Shown here piece by piece: positions 48,927-64,000 of a stretch of 64,000 nt of DNA; within the stretch, counting starts at the first letter, position 1; every line of letters begins with the position of its first letter. The stretch lies in contig NC_049983.1 in assembly GCF_000003815.2 (NCBI RefSeq), positions 18,164,760 to 18,228,759 on the forward strand. Reading direction: 5' to 3'. This stretch comes from Branchiostoma floridae. Lineage: Eukaryota > Chordata > Leptocardii > Amphioxiformes > Branchiostomatidae. The notes beneath the pieces are model-generated. The model did not search any database, was not told the DNA's origin, and saw only the letters and a program-made list of their open reading frames with translations. The position numbers and the translations under genes were made by a program.

Positions 48927-51018
48927 TCAGGTGACTTGTGAATGAACGTTCCTTGTGTTCTCCGTTTCGAAGGACCGCGCTGTGACTGGGGTCCTTCGCT
49001 TGATCCTAGTCACAACCAGTTCTCTCAGACGGTACAGTCCGTACGCCAGGAGATGGAACACCGGCGACGCAACGAACACGAACACCACCAGAAACACTGC
49101 CGCCATGCCTGGGTCCTTCCCAAAATCCATCACCGCGTATAGGGCTGTGGCTCCGTCTCGTCCCTTTCCCCCTGCGGCCCAGTAGACGACATAGAACACC
49201 GCGTACGCCGCTGCGTAGGCTACAGGGTAGATCGCGTTTAGGATCCTAACTGGTGTGCCGCTGACTGAGAGGTCCAGAAGCGCGATGATGGAGTTTACGA
49301 CATGTTCAAATATGCTGCTGACAGACACCGTGCCCCTGTCCAACGTCCAATAGAGCGTTGTGACAAAGAAAGCCGCGGTGATGCTGGTGTTGTGCAAGAT
49401 CCAGTGGGCTTTGTGATACCAGTGCAGTCCGCTACTGTCTTGGATCGTTTCTTCATTCTCATCATCACCAACATGCTCAATATCAGTCAACTGAACTGCT
49501 TCTTCTACCGTGGCTATGTCTCTATTGGTGGTGTTTTCGGACGAGGTGGCCATGGTAGTCGGTCCTGCTCCTTGTTCAGACACGAAGTCCACGACGCAGA
49601 CGACCAAAGCCATGGCCATGTGCGCGGTAAGGACGGTGAAGCTCCAGTTGGTCAGGTAGATCGGCCACGGGTCGGACCGTCCCTGGATATGGTAGTGATA
49701 GATCAGTAGGAACACCAAAATGGCCAGCGTCAGGGCCGTCATCAGCGACCTGTAGACCAGAAAGCCTACCTGCCCGCGCCACCACTGTTGAAACAGATAG
49801 AAATGTATGATTAGTAGACATATGCATGCCTATATACTATGCAGCTATTGCTGCTGCGTTTCTCAGTAACAGGTTGCCAAACCTATTAGGCGAAGTCGAA
49901 AGCGATTCTGCAGCTATACCAGGACTGACGCGGCTAATTCAACAGAGACAGGAAAAACTGTAACGAACAACAATGAAATGTTGTTTCCAAAGAATTGCCT
50001 TTTAAGAAAGCTTAAGAAAGTTGACAACAAAAGTTATGTATAACAACATATGCATGTCTAGCAGAAAATTGATCATTTCAATCTGTCATTTAATGTGTTG
50101 TCTTACAATTATCACAAGGGAAGTCAAATTGTTCTCTTCGTCGGTCTTGCCCCATCACAAAACTGTTTTTGCTTTAAAGCTAGTACATGTGTATTGTATC
50201 ACAGCCATATGGCCGCAAAACGGCGGGGTAACACGTAAAATTGTGCTGTCCTTGTGTCTGCGATATGCAACGTTTGTCACAGGGATGGAGCCAAATTGTT
50301 ACTCTTACACTCGAGGTAAGGGTCGAGGTTAGGGCCGGCTATACGGTTAAGGTTAGGGTTAGGGTTAGGTGGAGTTTGGGTTAGCCTATGCAGTGTGACT
50401 CCTCCCAAAATCGACCCACAGACGTCTACTTGAAAACTACCATGCCTCACGAGTGTGACTCACATCTCTCCCCTCAGGTATACTGGGATCCCTTGAGCAG
50501 TGTTGGGACAAATATTTGGCAGGGGCAGAGACTTTGCTTGACACCGGAATTCGAAGCCACTGTATACTCTGGCATGTGGCCGGTAGGCTGTGCCCAGGTT
50601 CATTCAAGTTCATTAGTACCCTAGGGCTAGAATCATGTAACATGGTGTGAAACTTGGGTTCGTTGTCAAGAGCGTAGTTTCCTTCACTGATATGAACTTC
50701 TCCGTTGCTAGCTATAGCTTCTCAATCATTAACACTACTTTGGCTATTTTCTGACATTCCGAGAATGGACCTATGCCAATGAAAACATCCGAATATGAGG
50801 TCTTTCGGTTGCGCTTTAGCCCGTATTAATGACAAGTTTAGCAGCTGGCACATACTTTTATAAATGCTGTCAGAAAACAACAGAATCGACCACAGCCACG
50901 ATACATGCATACGATCTGTGATAACGAATATTCTACATACCGGTGAGCGAGAGAAGACTGAGCGATCGCGGTGGTGTAGGCGGAGGGCGGCCAGGGAGAA
51001 CTCCTCTCGACAGGACAT
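48927..51018 (-). CDS. Rolling-stone-like multi-pass membrane protein (311 aa, two exons)
   Basis: Exon 1 is 50941-51018 (26 codons, MSCREEFSLAALRLHH) and exon 2 is 48927-49784, starting WWRGQVGFLVYRSL; the join is in phase 0. The CREEF start followed by a tryptophan segment is the family signature of rolling stone, a Drosophila protein implicated in myoblast fusion; its biochemical role is not established. Six hydrophobic segments are visible: FLVYRSL to LLIYHY; IYLTNWSFTVL to VVDFV; HWILHNTSI to LYWTL; FEHVVNSIIALLDL; LNAIYPVAYAAAYAVFYVVYW; AVFLVVFVFVASPVFHLL. The loop between segments 2 and 3 is acidic. An in-frame upstream ATG at 51051 would add 11 residues; I prefer 51018 because the family starts near CREEF. 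Confidence 0.85.
50348..50384 (+). repeat. Short interstitial telomere-like repeat
   Basis: Three near-consecutive GGTTAGGG-type units, with a further GGGTTAG about ten bases on. It lies in the intron of the rolling-stone-like gene. Confidence 0.6.
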
Positions 51019-51051
51019 TTTGGAAAAGATGCCTTCAGGTTCAAGTAGCAA

Positions 51052-53289
51052 GTTGTGGACAGGTTCGATTGTGCTGCAGTTCGCCGTTTAACCTAGGGAA
51101 GCAACCACAATGTCTGGGTACATGCGGAACCTTTGTATTGCATCAGATCGTGGTACTATCATCTGGGTGCTGTATGCTAGTTTATCGAACAACACAACAA
51201 GTGTTTCACCGAAAGCGTTAATTGCTGTAGTTCTGTCAACTATATTGAAATTCTGTAAAATCTTAAAGATTCCCCCACACCCCTCTCCACAGAAGATTCA
51301 GCGGTCCACTCGTGCATGATATTTTTCTAAAGTGAAACCAGACCCTGCAGGGCTTTGGCCTTGACTCAACAGAGTCCTGAGATGACACACTTGGTGGGAA
51401 TGGCCGTCTCCTCGTCGGAAATGTCATTGACGTGTCACAATCGCGGTGACCTCTGCGTGATAACCCACCCTAATTACACCCCAACACGTACCTTTACGGC
51501 CCTTCTGCAAACGAACGTGCCGCCCTAATATGGCCGTCTTACCCAAATTTGATCTAGTTTCCTCCCCGAAAGTGGACTTTCTTCACCTATATTGAGTGAT
51601 TCCAGTTAACGGCAGTGCCTTCAAGAGCCAACAGGGCCTGAAATGATCTGTACTAGGACTTACATAGAGCAATAAACGGAAAGTAAAATCATCTGTTGCC
51701 GATGGACGACCAATATTGCTTCCCTTGGAGCATCTACTTAGAACCGACGTCAATATGATACGGTGAAATGTATAGTTTCCGCATGTCGGCTGGGTTTCAC
51801 CTACGGATGAACTTAAACTAAAGTCGTGTACAAAGTTAGGTTTTAGCTTAATGACTTTTGGGCATTAAAGTTTTGCCAATGTTTTACCAAAGTCGTAGAT
51901 CATATAATGATGAATATTGTTGTTCTAAACGTTATTGTAGTGCTAGTGTTTTTTACACAAATCATTGTTACTGTAATATTAAGCGGAACTGGAAAGCAGG
52001 TCTGAGTATATATATGGCCCGGTTAAACAAGAAGTGAAAGTGGAAGAACATAATGTGTAATATTTCAGCAATACACACTTCCCTAACTTGTAAAACACAG
52101 GTGCGCCCACACACACAGATGCAGACACAAACATCGACAAAAAATAAATTTACAACCTAAATCCCGTCGAGGTCAGATATTTATATTGCGGCGTTCAATC
52201 CAAAAAGATAATCAACCACAGGCTTTAAGATAACAACTTCTTTGGCCAAATAATAGTACCTGTAAGTATATTATAACGTAGTGGTACAGACGAATGATGC
52301 CCCCGTCTTACAGGCTTGGAACAAAGAACCCGCACCTCACTTACTGTCCGTTGTCAGTATATCGCACCCGCGGCCGTCTAAAGAGATCGGGCGCTACAAA
52401 GTGTGTCACCCGTTCGAAAAGATGACGTCAACTAGTTTTCCAGCATATATATATTTAACATCTAGCAGTACCTGTCCAGGTCATGGGTCAATTATGCATA
52501 AAGGATCTGAATTGTACGAGTTTACTCTTCCATGTAATAACTTATTTTCTTGATTGGTCGTTCCGCCTTACATTGCGGGGAACAGGTTGCGAGGTAGATC
52601 ACCTGTAGCATCGAGGAAAGTCTGGACTCCGAAAGATATGCAACTTGGTAACTTGACAAGAACAACCTTCTACATTCGATGATCAATAAATCAAATAAAG
52701 CTTGTTTGAGCACAAATGTACAATAAAGGTCATTCATTCATTCAATAAATGAAAGACCTTTCTGGAACTAAAGGACCAATTTAGTTTCAATATTTAGAGG
52801 AGATGTCTGAAGAACCTATTGACGGATCGTCATGATTTTGGTATGTAGATAGCCTAAGTGATGACGCACATAATAAGAACCTAATGATGCAAATCAACAA
52901 CTACTTTTCATAAAAGTAATTTACGCAGTAAAAGCCAATGAAGCTTATGGAAATACCTACATTCATATAAGACCTATAAATTAATGTATAAACGTTTTGG
53001 TTTCAACCAAGAGAGGATGGCTACTTCTCGGTCTTCGTTCTGTTTATGTTCAAAGAACAAAGATCGTAATCAGATAAAATCAAAAGTGCATACCTACCTG
53101 CATATGAACCCGCGCTGCCACAATGGAACCATATCGTAGTTTCGTGAAATGTCACCTTTTATCATTTCAAAGGAAAACATATTTGGCTTTAAATTACATT
53201 TCGTCTACGTACTGATCATCTAACTGTGTTTAATATCTGTATGAACATAACCCGGTTACGTACAATGTGTATAGAATGTAACGTTAGTC
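51052..53289. other. Spacer between rolling-stone-like gene and METTL1
   Basis: No gene recognised. A stretch ending at about 52745 has the look of a non-LTR retrotransposon 3' end: AAATGTACAATAAAGG followed by (TCAT/ATTC)n. This is weak on its own but agrees with the reverse-transcriptase fragment that follows. Confidence 0.4.
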
Positions 53290-53500
53290 ATGATGTTCAA
53301 GAGCATTCACGGTGCCGTTCAAAAGCGTCTACTAGCAGTCCAAAATATTATTGCAATGATTAAAAGACATGTATTTCTGGGCAAAATAAAAATAACAAGT
53401 TGTGTTAAAACTAGCCACGGTCTTACCGAAACTTTGGTTGATAAGCGTGGGGTTCGACAAGGCTGTAATTGTGGTCAAACTTTGTTTATTCATCAGTGAA
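53290..53500 (+). pseudogene. LINE reverse-transcriptase fragment
   Basis: A 69-codon open frame contains a segment like the middle of non-LTR reverse transcriptases: an IxSCVKTxxGLTE run followed by RGVRQGCN, where the family normally continues LSPTLFN; here that part is corrupted (CGQTLF) and a stop follows. No other part of the polymerase was found, so this is a dead remnant. The exact clade cannot be told. Confidence 0.55.
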
Positions 53501-53737
53501 ATATAAGATGTGTTTAATGACCATCTTTAGAACCCTCCTGTATTGCATAAGGGTGCACCAAGTCCCTGTTCTTTAATAATAACGTTTTAGTCAGGTTTTC
53601 TTAGTGTTAGACTCCTGTGTGTTCAGAGAATCCTGTGCAGCCCGATAGACAGATAAACTTTCACACCCAACATCTGCTTCATTTCTGAAGGTGACTGACC
53701 TTAATTGTACCCATCATGCCTCACTTTTGCGCTACTT

Positions 53738-53749
53738 TCAACATCCAAG

Positions 53750-53757
<8 letters not shown>
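53738..53757 (+). promoter_or_regulatory. YY1-like start-codon element of METTL1
   Basis: The start codon lies in CCAAGATGGCG, a near match to the AAGATGGCGGC word that in many animal housekeeping genes is a YY1 site just after the transcription start. No TATA box is visible upstream. This is inference from motif only. Confidence 0.35.
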
Positions 53758-58740
<4,983 letters not shown>

Positions 58741-58983
58741 ACTATCTGACATGTTTCTTTGCAACGGCTGATTTAATATGATTTTATACGGTAACAGTTA
58801 TATAACCCAAGGACGTTACATAAAGAACATCCTTGTAAAACATTATTCAGTGCTTGAAATACTTTGAGCACTGCTTATTCAAATATTATGGTAATGTGGT
58901 CTTATTTTTGTCTGTCAGCATGTTATTTAGATTAAAGCGAAAAGAGTGGCTATGAGATAATTGTTTCCTATCAAAAGTTTGAG

Positions 58984-58989
58984 AATAAA
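58984..58989 (+). promoter_or_regulatory. METTL1 poly(A) signal
   Basis: AATAAA about 245 bases after the TAG stop, the first canonical hexamer downstream of it. Confidence 0.6.
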
Positions 58990-60002
58990 TTATTGACGTA
59001 TGGACACAACTTTACTGGCCGTTCCATATGCCCACACACCCAACTCATTCATACGCTCAATCACTAACTCACTGACTTCTTCACTCACTCATTCACCATC
59101 ACCCAACTAACTCACAATAGATAGACAGAGGTTTAAGGCATTTCACTGAGAAATGTTAGGTACGGATAAAGGTAATTCAAACATGTCCTGTACCTCGACA
59201 GGCGTGAATAACATAACTTATAAAACAAAGGAACAGAAATATTCAGTATTTTATGGACGCAACAAGTCACAAAATTTTCTTTGTTAGGCTGGGCCGCTGG
59301 GGAAATGAATGGACCATTCATCATTGACAAGATGTACGCAGGTAACATTACATGTTGTATGCTCAATAATATAAGTTCATTAGTCCAGCACGCTTCTCCA
59401 GTCTCATCAAGAATGTTATAAAAGATCTCATTAATCAGCGACTCATTCTTTGCTGATTGGCAGTCTATTGAAGGTTGCTGAAGAGGATCACATCCGTGAT
59501 GTTTGTGGTGGTGTTGGCAACCAGTATGATGAAAAAAGAATACCCAGACTTACGTTATGTATGATGCCATTATGGCGCTGTTTTGCAGGAGACATTTTAT
59601 CTAGAACCAAAACAATTGTTACAAGTTGCTACTACTTCTTCATGCATCAAGTTGTTTTGATTGTATACGTACTGTATGCAATCTCTAAGGCAGAAAGACA
59701 TTAGGAGACATTCAAACCATGAGGTACTGTGTAGCAACATATTTATTGGTAATCTAATACATGTAAAAGTAATGTGCAGACAACAAACTAGTATGCGTAT
59801 ATACATGGACAACATGTGAATCTATAGATCTTGTCTAACACTAATAGCACAGTGATACATGTAATTATATCTTTTATATTCTGCTTTCAAATCAAAATCA
59901 CAAATTAAGATCATAAGGTAATCATATACTTGCCACTGCCCTCCATAGGATGCAGTATTCTTTCAGTTAATTTCTATGATGGAAAGATTCTCTGCCATAC
60001 CT
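58990..60002. other. Spacer downstream of METTL1
   Basis: Nothing recognised apart from a CTCACTCACTCATTCA-type simple run near 59035-59115. Confidence 0.5.
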
Positions 60003-60110
60003 GCCAGCTGGTTAGCATGCGTCCTATTGTGTCATGTTTAGGGCTGCCCTGCTGCCATGTTCGAATTCTGTCCACTTCTAGAAGAGTCAACGCACTGTAG
60101 ATTTAAGGGA
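60003..60110 (+). mobile_element. Possible tRNA-related SINE head
   Basis: AGCTGGTTAGCATGCGTCC resembles a tRNA D-arm/A-box and TGTTCGAATTCTGTCC, about 50 bases later, resembles a T-arm/B-box. The stems do not close into a tRNA cloverleaf, so this is read as a SINE head, not a tRNA gene. Confidence 0.35.
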
Positions 60111-60324
60111 GGTTGTACGACCCGTGGATTCACACGGTTTCCCCGTATTAAGGTGACGAGCACCTGGTGAAAAGCTGCAGCATCTAGACGGATTCTCTTC
60201 CGTAAGTTCGGTGTGCGGATGATACCATCCTCCTAACGCCCGGTCCCCAACGGCACTACCTTATGGGGCCCTGCTGTCCCAGGCCCTACCTACGGGTATT
60301 ATGATTGTCGCCACAAACAAGCTG

Positions 60325-60490
60325 TCAACCAATCAGAGAACAGGCCTTCCTTGGGCTTCCTTGGGCTTGAAGCTGTCTCGCAAAGGCCGCTGGGAAGCTA
60401 TCAGCCAATCATGTTACGTATTACCATGACTTTGTTTGCTCACCATGCCAACGCCCGATCCCCAACGGCTGACTGCCCATATAAGGGCAA
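60325..60490 (+). promoter_or_regulatory. Promoter-like array with two CCAAT boxes and a TATA-like word
   Basis: ACCAATCAGAG near 60331 and GCCAATCATG near 60405 are followed by CATATAAGG near 60478, in the order and spacing of a compact animal promoter reading to the right. A 20-base word beginning AACGCCCG occurs at 60235 and again at 60451. The only gene to the right is the GPCR, which is on the opposite strand, so no product can be named. Confidence 0.35.
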
Positions 60491-60502
60491 GCTCATTAAT
60501 AT

Positions 60503-61592
60503 CTAATAAGTAGGGTGGGTAATACCGCCGGCAAAAGGGAAGGAAAGCAGAGTACAGTCAGGAATAAATGACTGACGGTACTCTGCTGTAGGAGAATGGA
60601 TGATACTTGCAATTGGATTGATTGCCGAGTTCAGAACCATCAGCAAGGCCACACTTGGCACGGGGCACATCTCCCCAGCTGCACGGCATACCGGGATGAG
60701 TATAAGAGGCAGTAGCCAAAAGATAAAAGCCACTACTACCTGAATCATGACAGTCCTTGCCTTGTGCATACTTTTCTGGAATTTTCTTTCTGCTTCATTG
60801 CTAGGCTGATCTTGCCCTGCCCCATTTTGTTCTGGATCATTTTGACCCCCCTGCTGCCCAAGCCTTCTCTTTAGCCGTTTTCTGATGGCTATGAATACAC
60901 TTATATTAGTAAACAGCATGATGCATGCTGGCAAGATGAATACGATGACTAAAATAGCAGCATACGGCAGGGGGTTAAAGTTGACACATTTTGATATGGG
61001 CATGTCCAGACAGTTCCAACCCATGCTGGGTATGAAACTGAACAAGGACAGAACAAGCCAAGAAGAAACTGGCCACACCTGCATCGTGTTTTGCGCTAGG
61101 AGCACGGGTGTAGAACAATATGGGATGTCTTATAGCAACATAGCAGCTTACAGACAGTAGGCATAGTGCTGATGCAGACATTGTTTGAGTATACATGATA
61201 AAATTGGAACTGTTCATTATGAAATACAGTCTGGTCAACCCCACCTGGTCTACAAGTCCACACCGTACGAGGAGTCCTACTCCTGCTAGCAGGTCTGTCA
61301 TAGCTAGGTTTGCCATGAAAAAGTAGACTTGCTTGTGCAGCTCTGGTGTTCTGGCGATTCCCCAAAGCACGACAGCATTAGATACGATGATGTGAAGGCC
61401 CGTCAACAAAAGGATGACAGTTATCCCTGTTCCCAAGTCCGAAAAGTCAGTGTACATGGAGCAGGCTTCCTCGGCTTCGTCGTAGGACATGTTGTTTCGT
61501 AAGTTTGACAGGATGCAGGGAATCTTCCTGTCAAATTGACCCTCTGCTGTCTTGTCGAGAACGGATGAAAGAGCAGAGCTGTTGTTGAACAT
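60503..61592 (-). pseudogene. Intronless rhodopsin-class GPCR with frameshift (lysophospholipid/MECA-like)
   Basis: Two overlapping frames, 60975-61592 and 60503-61105, form one seven-helix receptor if a one-base shift is allowed in the C run at 61106-61108; that would be 362 residues. Visible: N-glycosylation sites at the start; helix 1 with SNAVVLWG; helix 2 NLAMTDLLAG; helix 4 VWPVSSW to PSMGWNC, the GWNC word being typical of lysophosphatidate/S1P receptors; a long charged third loop; NSAINP in helix 7. Oddities: DRY is SCY, the arginine being absent; the NPxxY tyrosine is missing (NPIAS); and CWxP is altered. Frameshift plus lost activation residues suggest a pseudogene, although an assembly error at the C run plus an atypical receptor is possible. 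Ligand unknown. Confidence 0.75.
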
Positions 61593-61708
61593 GGCTGAGT
61601 TGGCTGTGGTCTTTCGTGGCTAGCAGAATAGACTTCAGTGGGATAGAGGACCAGTGAGGGGCTCACGTCTGCGATGGAGTCGACAAGCAGAATGAAGCAA
61701 GGGACGGA

Positions 61709-63490
61709 GCACTGCGCTTTATCAGGAGTGCTGATAGTTCTTACATCATGAGCTGTCTTTTGGTTTACCATGGCAACAACTCAGCCTCATGAACATGTCC
61801 GCAATGAAGTGATAGGAGTGAATGGTATTGTATGTACGTTAATCAGCCCTTTGTGCATTTCATATATAACGTTACATAGGTTCATTCTTTGTGCTTATAT
61901 AACACCATGAATATGTTATATAAGTGCCAGTCTAAGGAAGTTACATCTTAGGCATACTAATTCAAAATACTAATGCATGATTCTTTGTGCTTACATAACA
62001 CAGTGAATACGGTGTTATATAAGTGTCAGTCCAAGAAAGTTACATTTTAGTTAGGTATACTATTTCAAAAGAATGCATAATACCCATGCATGATTTTATT
62101 TCACTCCATACCGGCTGGAATCTAATGCAAGTTCACCATTATTCACGAGGTAACCTATATCCGTTCTACTTACAAACAGGGAATGTAGAGATATCAAGTC
62201 GATGGACATGTGGTTTCAAATTGCATTATTGGTAGTTATTGCAGTTTGAAACCACCGTCCGTTGACTTAATATCCCTAAATACCCTAGTCTTGAATGCAA
62301 CGGATAAAGGTTACCCTGCGAATAAAGGTGAACTAGCGTTAACACTACAGTGCAGAATAACAAGTGCCTGTCATCAACCTGTTACAAATTTGGTTACAAA
62401 ATCACAGCTAACCCTGCAGACAGTGCATGATTGTTGTATATTTTGCCATAGATTGTACCTTTCTGGCAAATTCTGCCAAATTTCAACTCGATTAAAAATG
62501 AATGTTATGAAACCACTTGCAGTAAGTTCTGACTCACCCTCGTAAGTAATCTTCATCCTTACAAACTCTTAGGCATTAAGCACATTCTAATGATACAAAC
62601 TTTGAACAAACTCACAAAATCATTTTCTGTCTCATGCACTGTTTCAGCAGCAGTACTATTACAGCATGGAGATAAAAGAAACTGATATTGCAGCTTTTTG
62701 TATTGAAATCTGACATGCTTCTTTGCAACAGCACTGCACTTTATCAGGAGTGCTGTAAGTTCTTACATCATATGCTGTCTTGTGGTTTACCACGGCAACA
62801 GCTCAGCCTCATAAACATGTGCGCAATGAAGTGATAGGACTGAATTGTACTGTACTGTATGGACGTTAATCAGGCCTTTGTGCTTTTCACATATATTAAT
62901 TCTTTGTGCTTATATAAAGCCATGAGTAGGGTGTTATATAAGGCATGGTCGATGACCCTACAACCACCAGCAAACCACAAAGTGAGCAAGTGAACAAGGT
63001 GGTTAATGAGTTAGTTATAGCTATAAGTAGTGGCTTAGGTTCTACTGTGTCACTCCCAGGAAGTTACATCTAAGGTTAAGTACCAATGTATATCAAAAAA
63101 ATGCAAAATACTAATGACTATGAAATGCATGATTTTATTTGACTCCTAAAAAGCTGAAACATAACACTTTATGCACAGTGCAGAATAACAAGTGCCTGCC
63201 AACCAGTTACAAAATTTGGTTATAAATTCAAGGGCTAAATCTGCAGACAGTCTCAATAGACAAGCATATTTTACCATAGATTGTATCTCATACAATTAGT
63301 GAGCAATTAGGTAATCTTTATCCGTACAAACTCCTAATCTTAGGCTTAGCTCTTAGGCTTTGCACCCTCTAATCAAACAAATTAGAACAAACTCATCACT
63401 AAATCATTTTTTATTTTATGCATATTATTAGTTTCAACAGCAACATTGTTACAGCAATGTGGTAAAAGAAACTGATATTGCAGCATTTTT
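61709..63490. repeat. Tandem duplication beside the GPCR 5' end
   Basis: Unit 1 (about 61709-62705) and unit 2 (62731-63490) share long runs: GCACTGCRCTTTATCAGGAG at 61709 and 62731, GCAATGAAGTGATAGGA, CTTTGTGCTTATATAA, and GCAGAATAACAAGTGCCTG at 62351 and 63179. The offset is 1022 bases at the left marker and 828 at the last, because unit 1 contains an inserted MITE (62130-62334). Within unit 1 a block of about 100 bases carrying GTTATATAAGTG is itself doubled (about 61883-61980 and 61981-62095). Confidence 0.8.
62130..62334. mobile_element. Hairpin MITE, copy 1 (inserted in duplication unit 1)
   Basis: Ends AGTTCACCATTATTCACGAGG and the inverted ATAAAGGTGAACT form terminal inverted repeats, and the interior is also palindromic (ATATCAAGTC against GACTTAATAT), so nearly the whole element folds back. 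It is absent from the equivalent place in duplication unit 2 (about 63150-63176). Non-coding. Confidence 0.75.
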
Positions 63491-63618
63491 GCTGAAATCA
63501 TAGCCATTGAAATATCTTCATTGCCATCAATACCAAGTAAAATTGAAATTAGATTTCAAGCAATAGCAATAAACATTGGGAAGTATCCCATACAGAAACA
63601 GATGTCAGTTTAACCAGA

Positions 63619-63771
63619 CTAAGAGATCTTGACGTTGCCGAGAGCGGGAAGGATGTTGCAGTAGATGCCGATGCCTTTCAGGAAGACGTCTTCGTTCAGG
63701 AACTCGTTGTGGTCATGCAGCAGGATTGGGGTCAGGTTCATCGGGGAGAAGCCAATGGCAGGAAGGCCGAT
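63619..63771 (-). CDS. ACY1: Aminoacylase-1, last coding exon (C-terminal 50 residues)
   Basis: Cytosolic zinc M20-family hydrolase that deacylates N-acetyl amino acids. The exon runs from an acceptor at 63771/63772 (ctggtcag) to the TAG at 63619-63621 and encodes [20 protein letters not shown], then [20 protein letters not shown] and [10 protein letters not shown]. The segment GFSPMNxTPxLLHDHxE is the aminoacylase-1 C-terminal signature; the histidine in LLHDHN is in the position of the conserved metal-binding histidine of the family. Upstream exons lie beyond the right window edge. A possible AATAAA on the minus strand lies near 63410. Confidence 0.9.
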   Translation of the reverse strand: MGLPAIGFSPMNLTPILLHDHNEFLNEDVFLKGIGIYCNILPALGNVKIS

Positions 63772-63794
63772 CTGACCAGAGAAAAAATGCAAAT

Positions 63795-63980
63795 AGTTCA
63801 CCTTTATCCACGGGGTAACCTATATCTATTGTTTATAAAAACGGGGTATTTAGGGATGTCAGAGGTTTCAAACTACAACATGTTGAAAATACTGAAATTT
63901 GAAACTATCGGTGCACCGTACGTTGACTTGATATCCCTATTTAAAAAAAGAAGGGGTAAAAGTTACCCCACAAATAAACT
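63795..63980. mobile_element. Hairpin MITE, copy 2 (in ACY1 last intron)
   Basis: Same family as 62130-62334: AGTTCACCTTTATCCACGGG and GGTAACCTATATC at the left, GTTACCCCACAAATAAACT at the right, with the palindromic TTGACTTGATATCCC interior. The GTTCACC end word is truncated on the right side. Confidence 0.7.
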
Positions 63981-64000
63981 AGTGAGATTGAAAATATGTA

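Noticed and set aside
49302-49709. 135-codon plus-strand open frame
   Set aside because: Antisense shadow of the rolling-stone-like exon 2.
60003-60110. Possible genuine tRNA gene
   Set aside because: A-box and B-box-like words are present but acceptor, anticodon and T stems do not pair.

Overview
The window is eukaryotic animal genomic DNA. Genes are cut into many short exons with GT-AG introns, there are TATA and CCAAT promoters, and the repeats are SINE, LINE and fold-back (MITE-like) elements. Striated-muscle myosin heavy chain genes in tandem, compact introns, a C12orf56-like gene and abundant short palindromic elements suggest an invertebrate chordate, most likely an amphioxus (Branchiostoma). 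That assignment is an inference; no search was run.

Layout. 1-3250: the first eight coding exons and promoter of a muscle myosin heavy chain gene (copy A, minus strand), running off the left edge. 3250-8600: spacer with three diverged E-box-containing repeats. 8605-21625: a complete second copy (copy B, minus strand), one non-coding and 33 coding exons, which I joined into a 1923-residue protein with every splice phase closing. 21.6-25.2 kb: gene-poor spacer with a 31-bp minisatellite. 25.4-29.8 kb: six-exon BTB-BACK-Kelch gene (minus, 656 aa). 31.1-45.3 kb: C12orf56-like gene (plus, 643 aa) with a CpG-rich 5' exon and introns loaded with transposon debris. 45.3-48.6 kb: nothing recognisable. 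48.9-51.0 kb: rolling-stone-like membrane protein (minus, 311 aa). 53.3-53.5 kb: reverse-transcriptase fragment. 53.75-58.99 kb: METTL1, tRNA m7G46 methyltransferase (plus, 254 aa, six exons). 60.5-61.6 kb: intronless rhodopsin-class GPCR (minus) with a frameshift and degraded signature motifs. 61.7-63.5 kb: tandem duplication of the sequence next to the GPCR 5' end, one copy interrupted by a MITE. 63.6-63.8 kb: last exon of aminoacylase-1 (minus), the rest lying beyond the right edge.

The genes do not form one pathway. The two myosins are a tandem muscle pair with matching promoters (TATATAAG, a shared CTAATAATAC element, inverted CCAAT boxes). Rolling stone belongs to a family known from Drosophila myoblast fusion, so three genes may be expressed in muscle. 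METTL1 and ACY1 are housekeeping enzymes, and the Kelch protein is a probable CUL3 adaptor.

Most noteworthy: (1) a local duplication in myosin copy B creates a second in-frame 5' splice site exactly at switch I, with an open 42-codon extension; (2) a roughly 600-bp fold-back element with long inverted repeats and 15-bp flanking direct repeats; (3) a filled/empty-site pair for a hairpin MITE within a tandem duplication; (4) a degraded GPCR; (5) a Kelch stop codon lying inside its own AATAAA signal. I found no obviously new multi-gene system.
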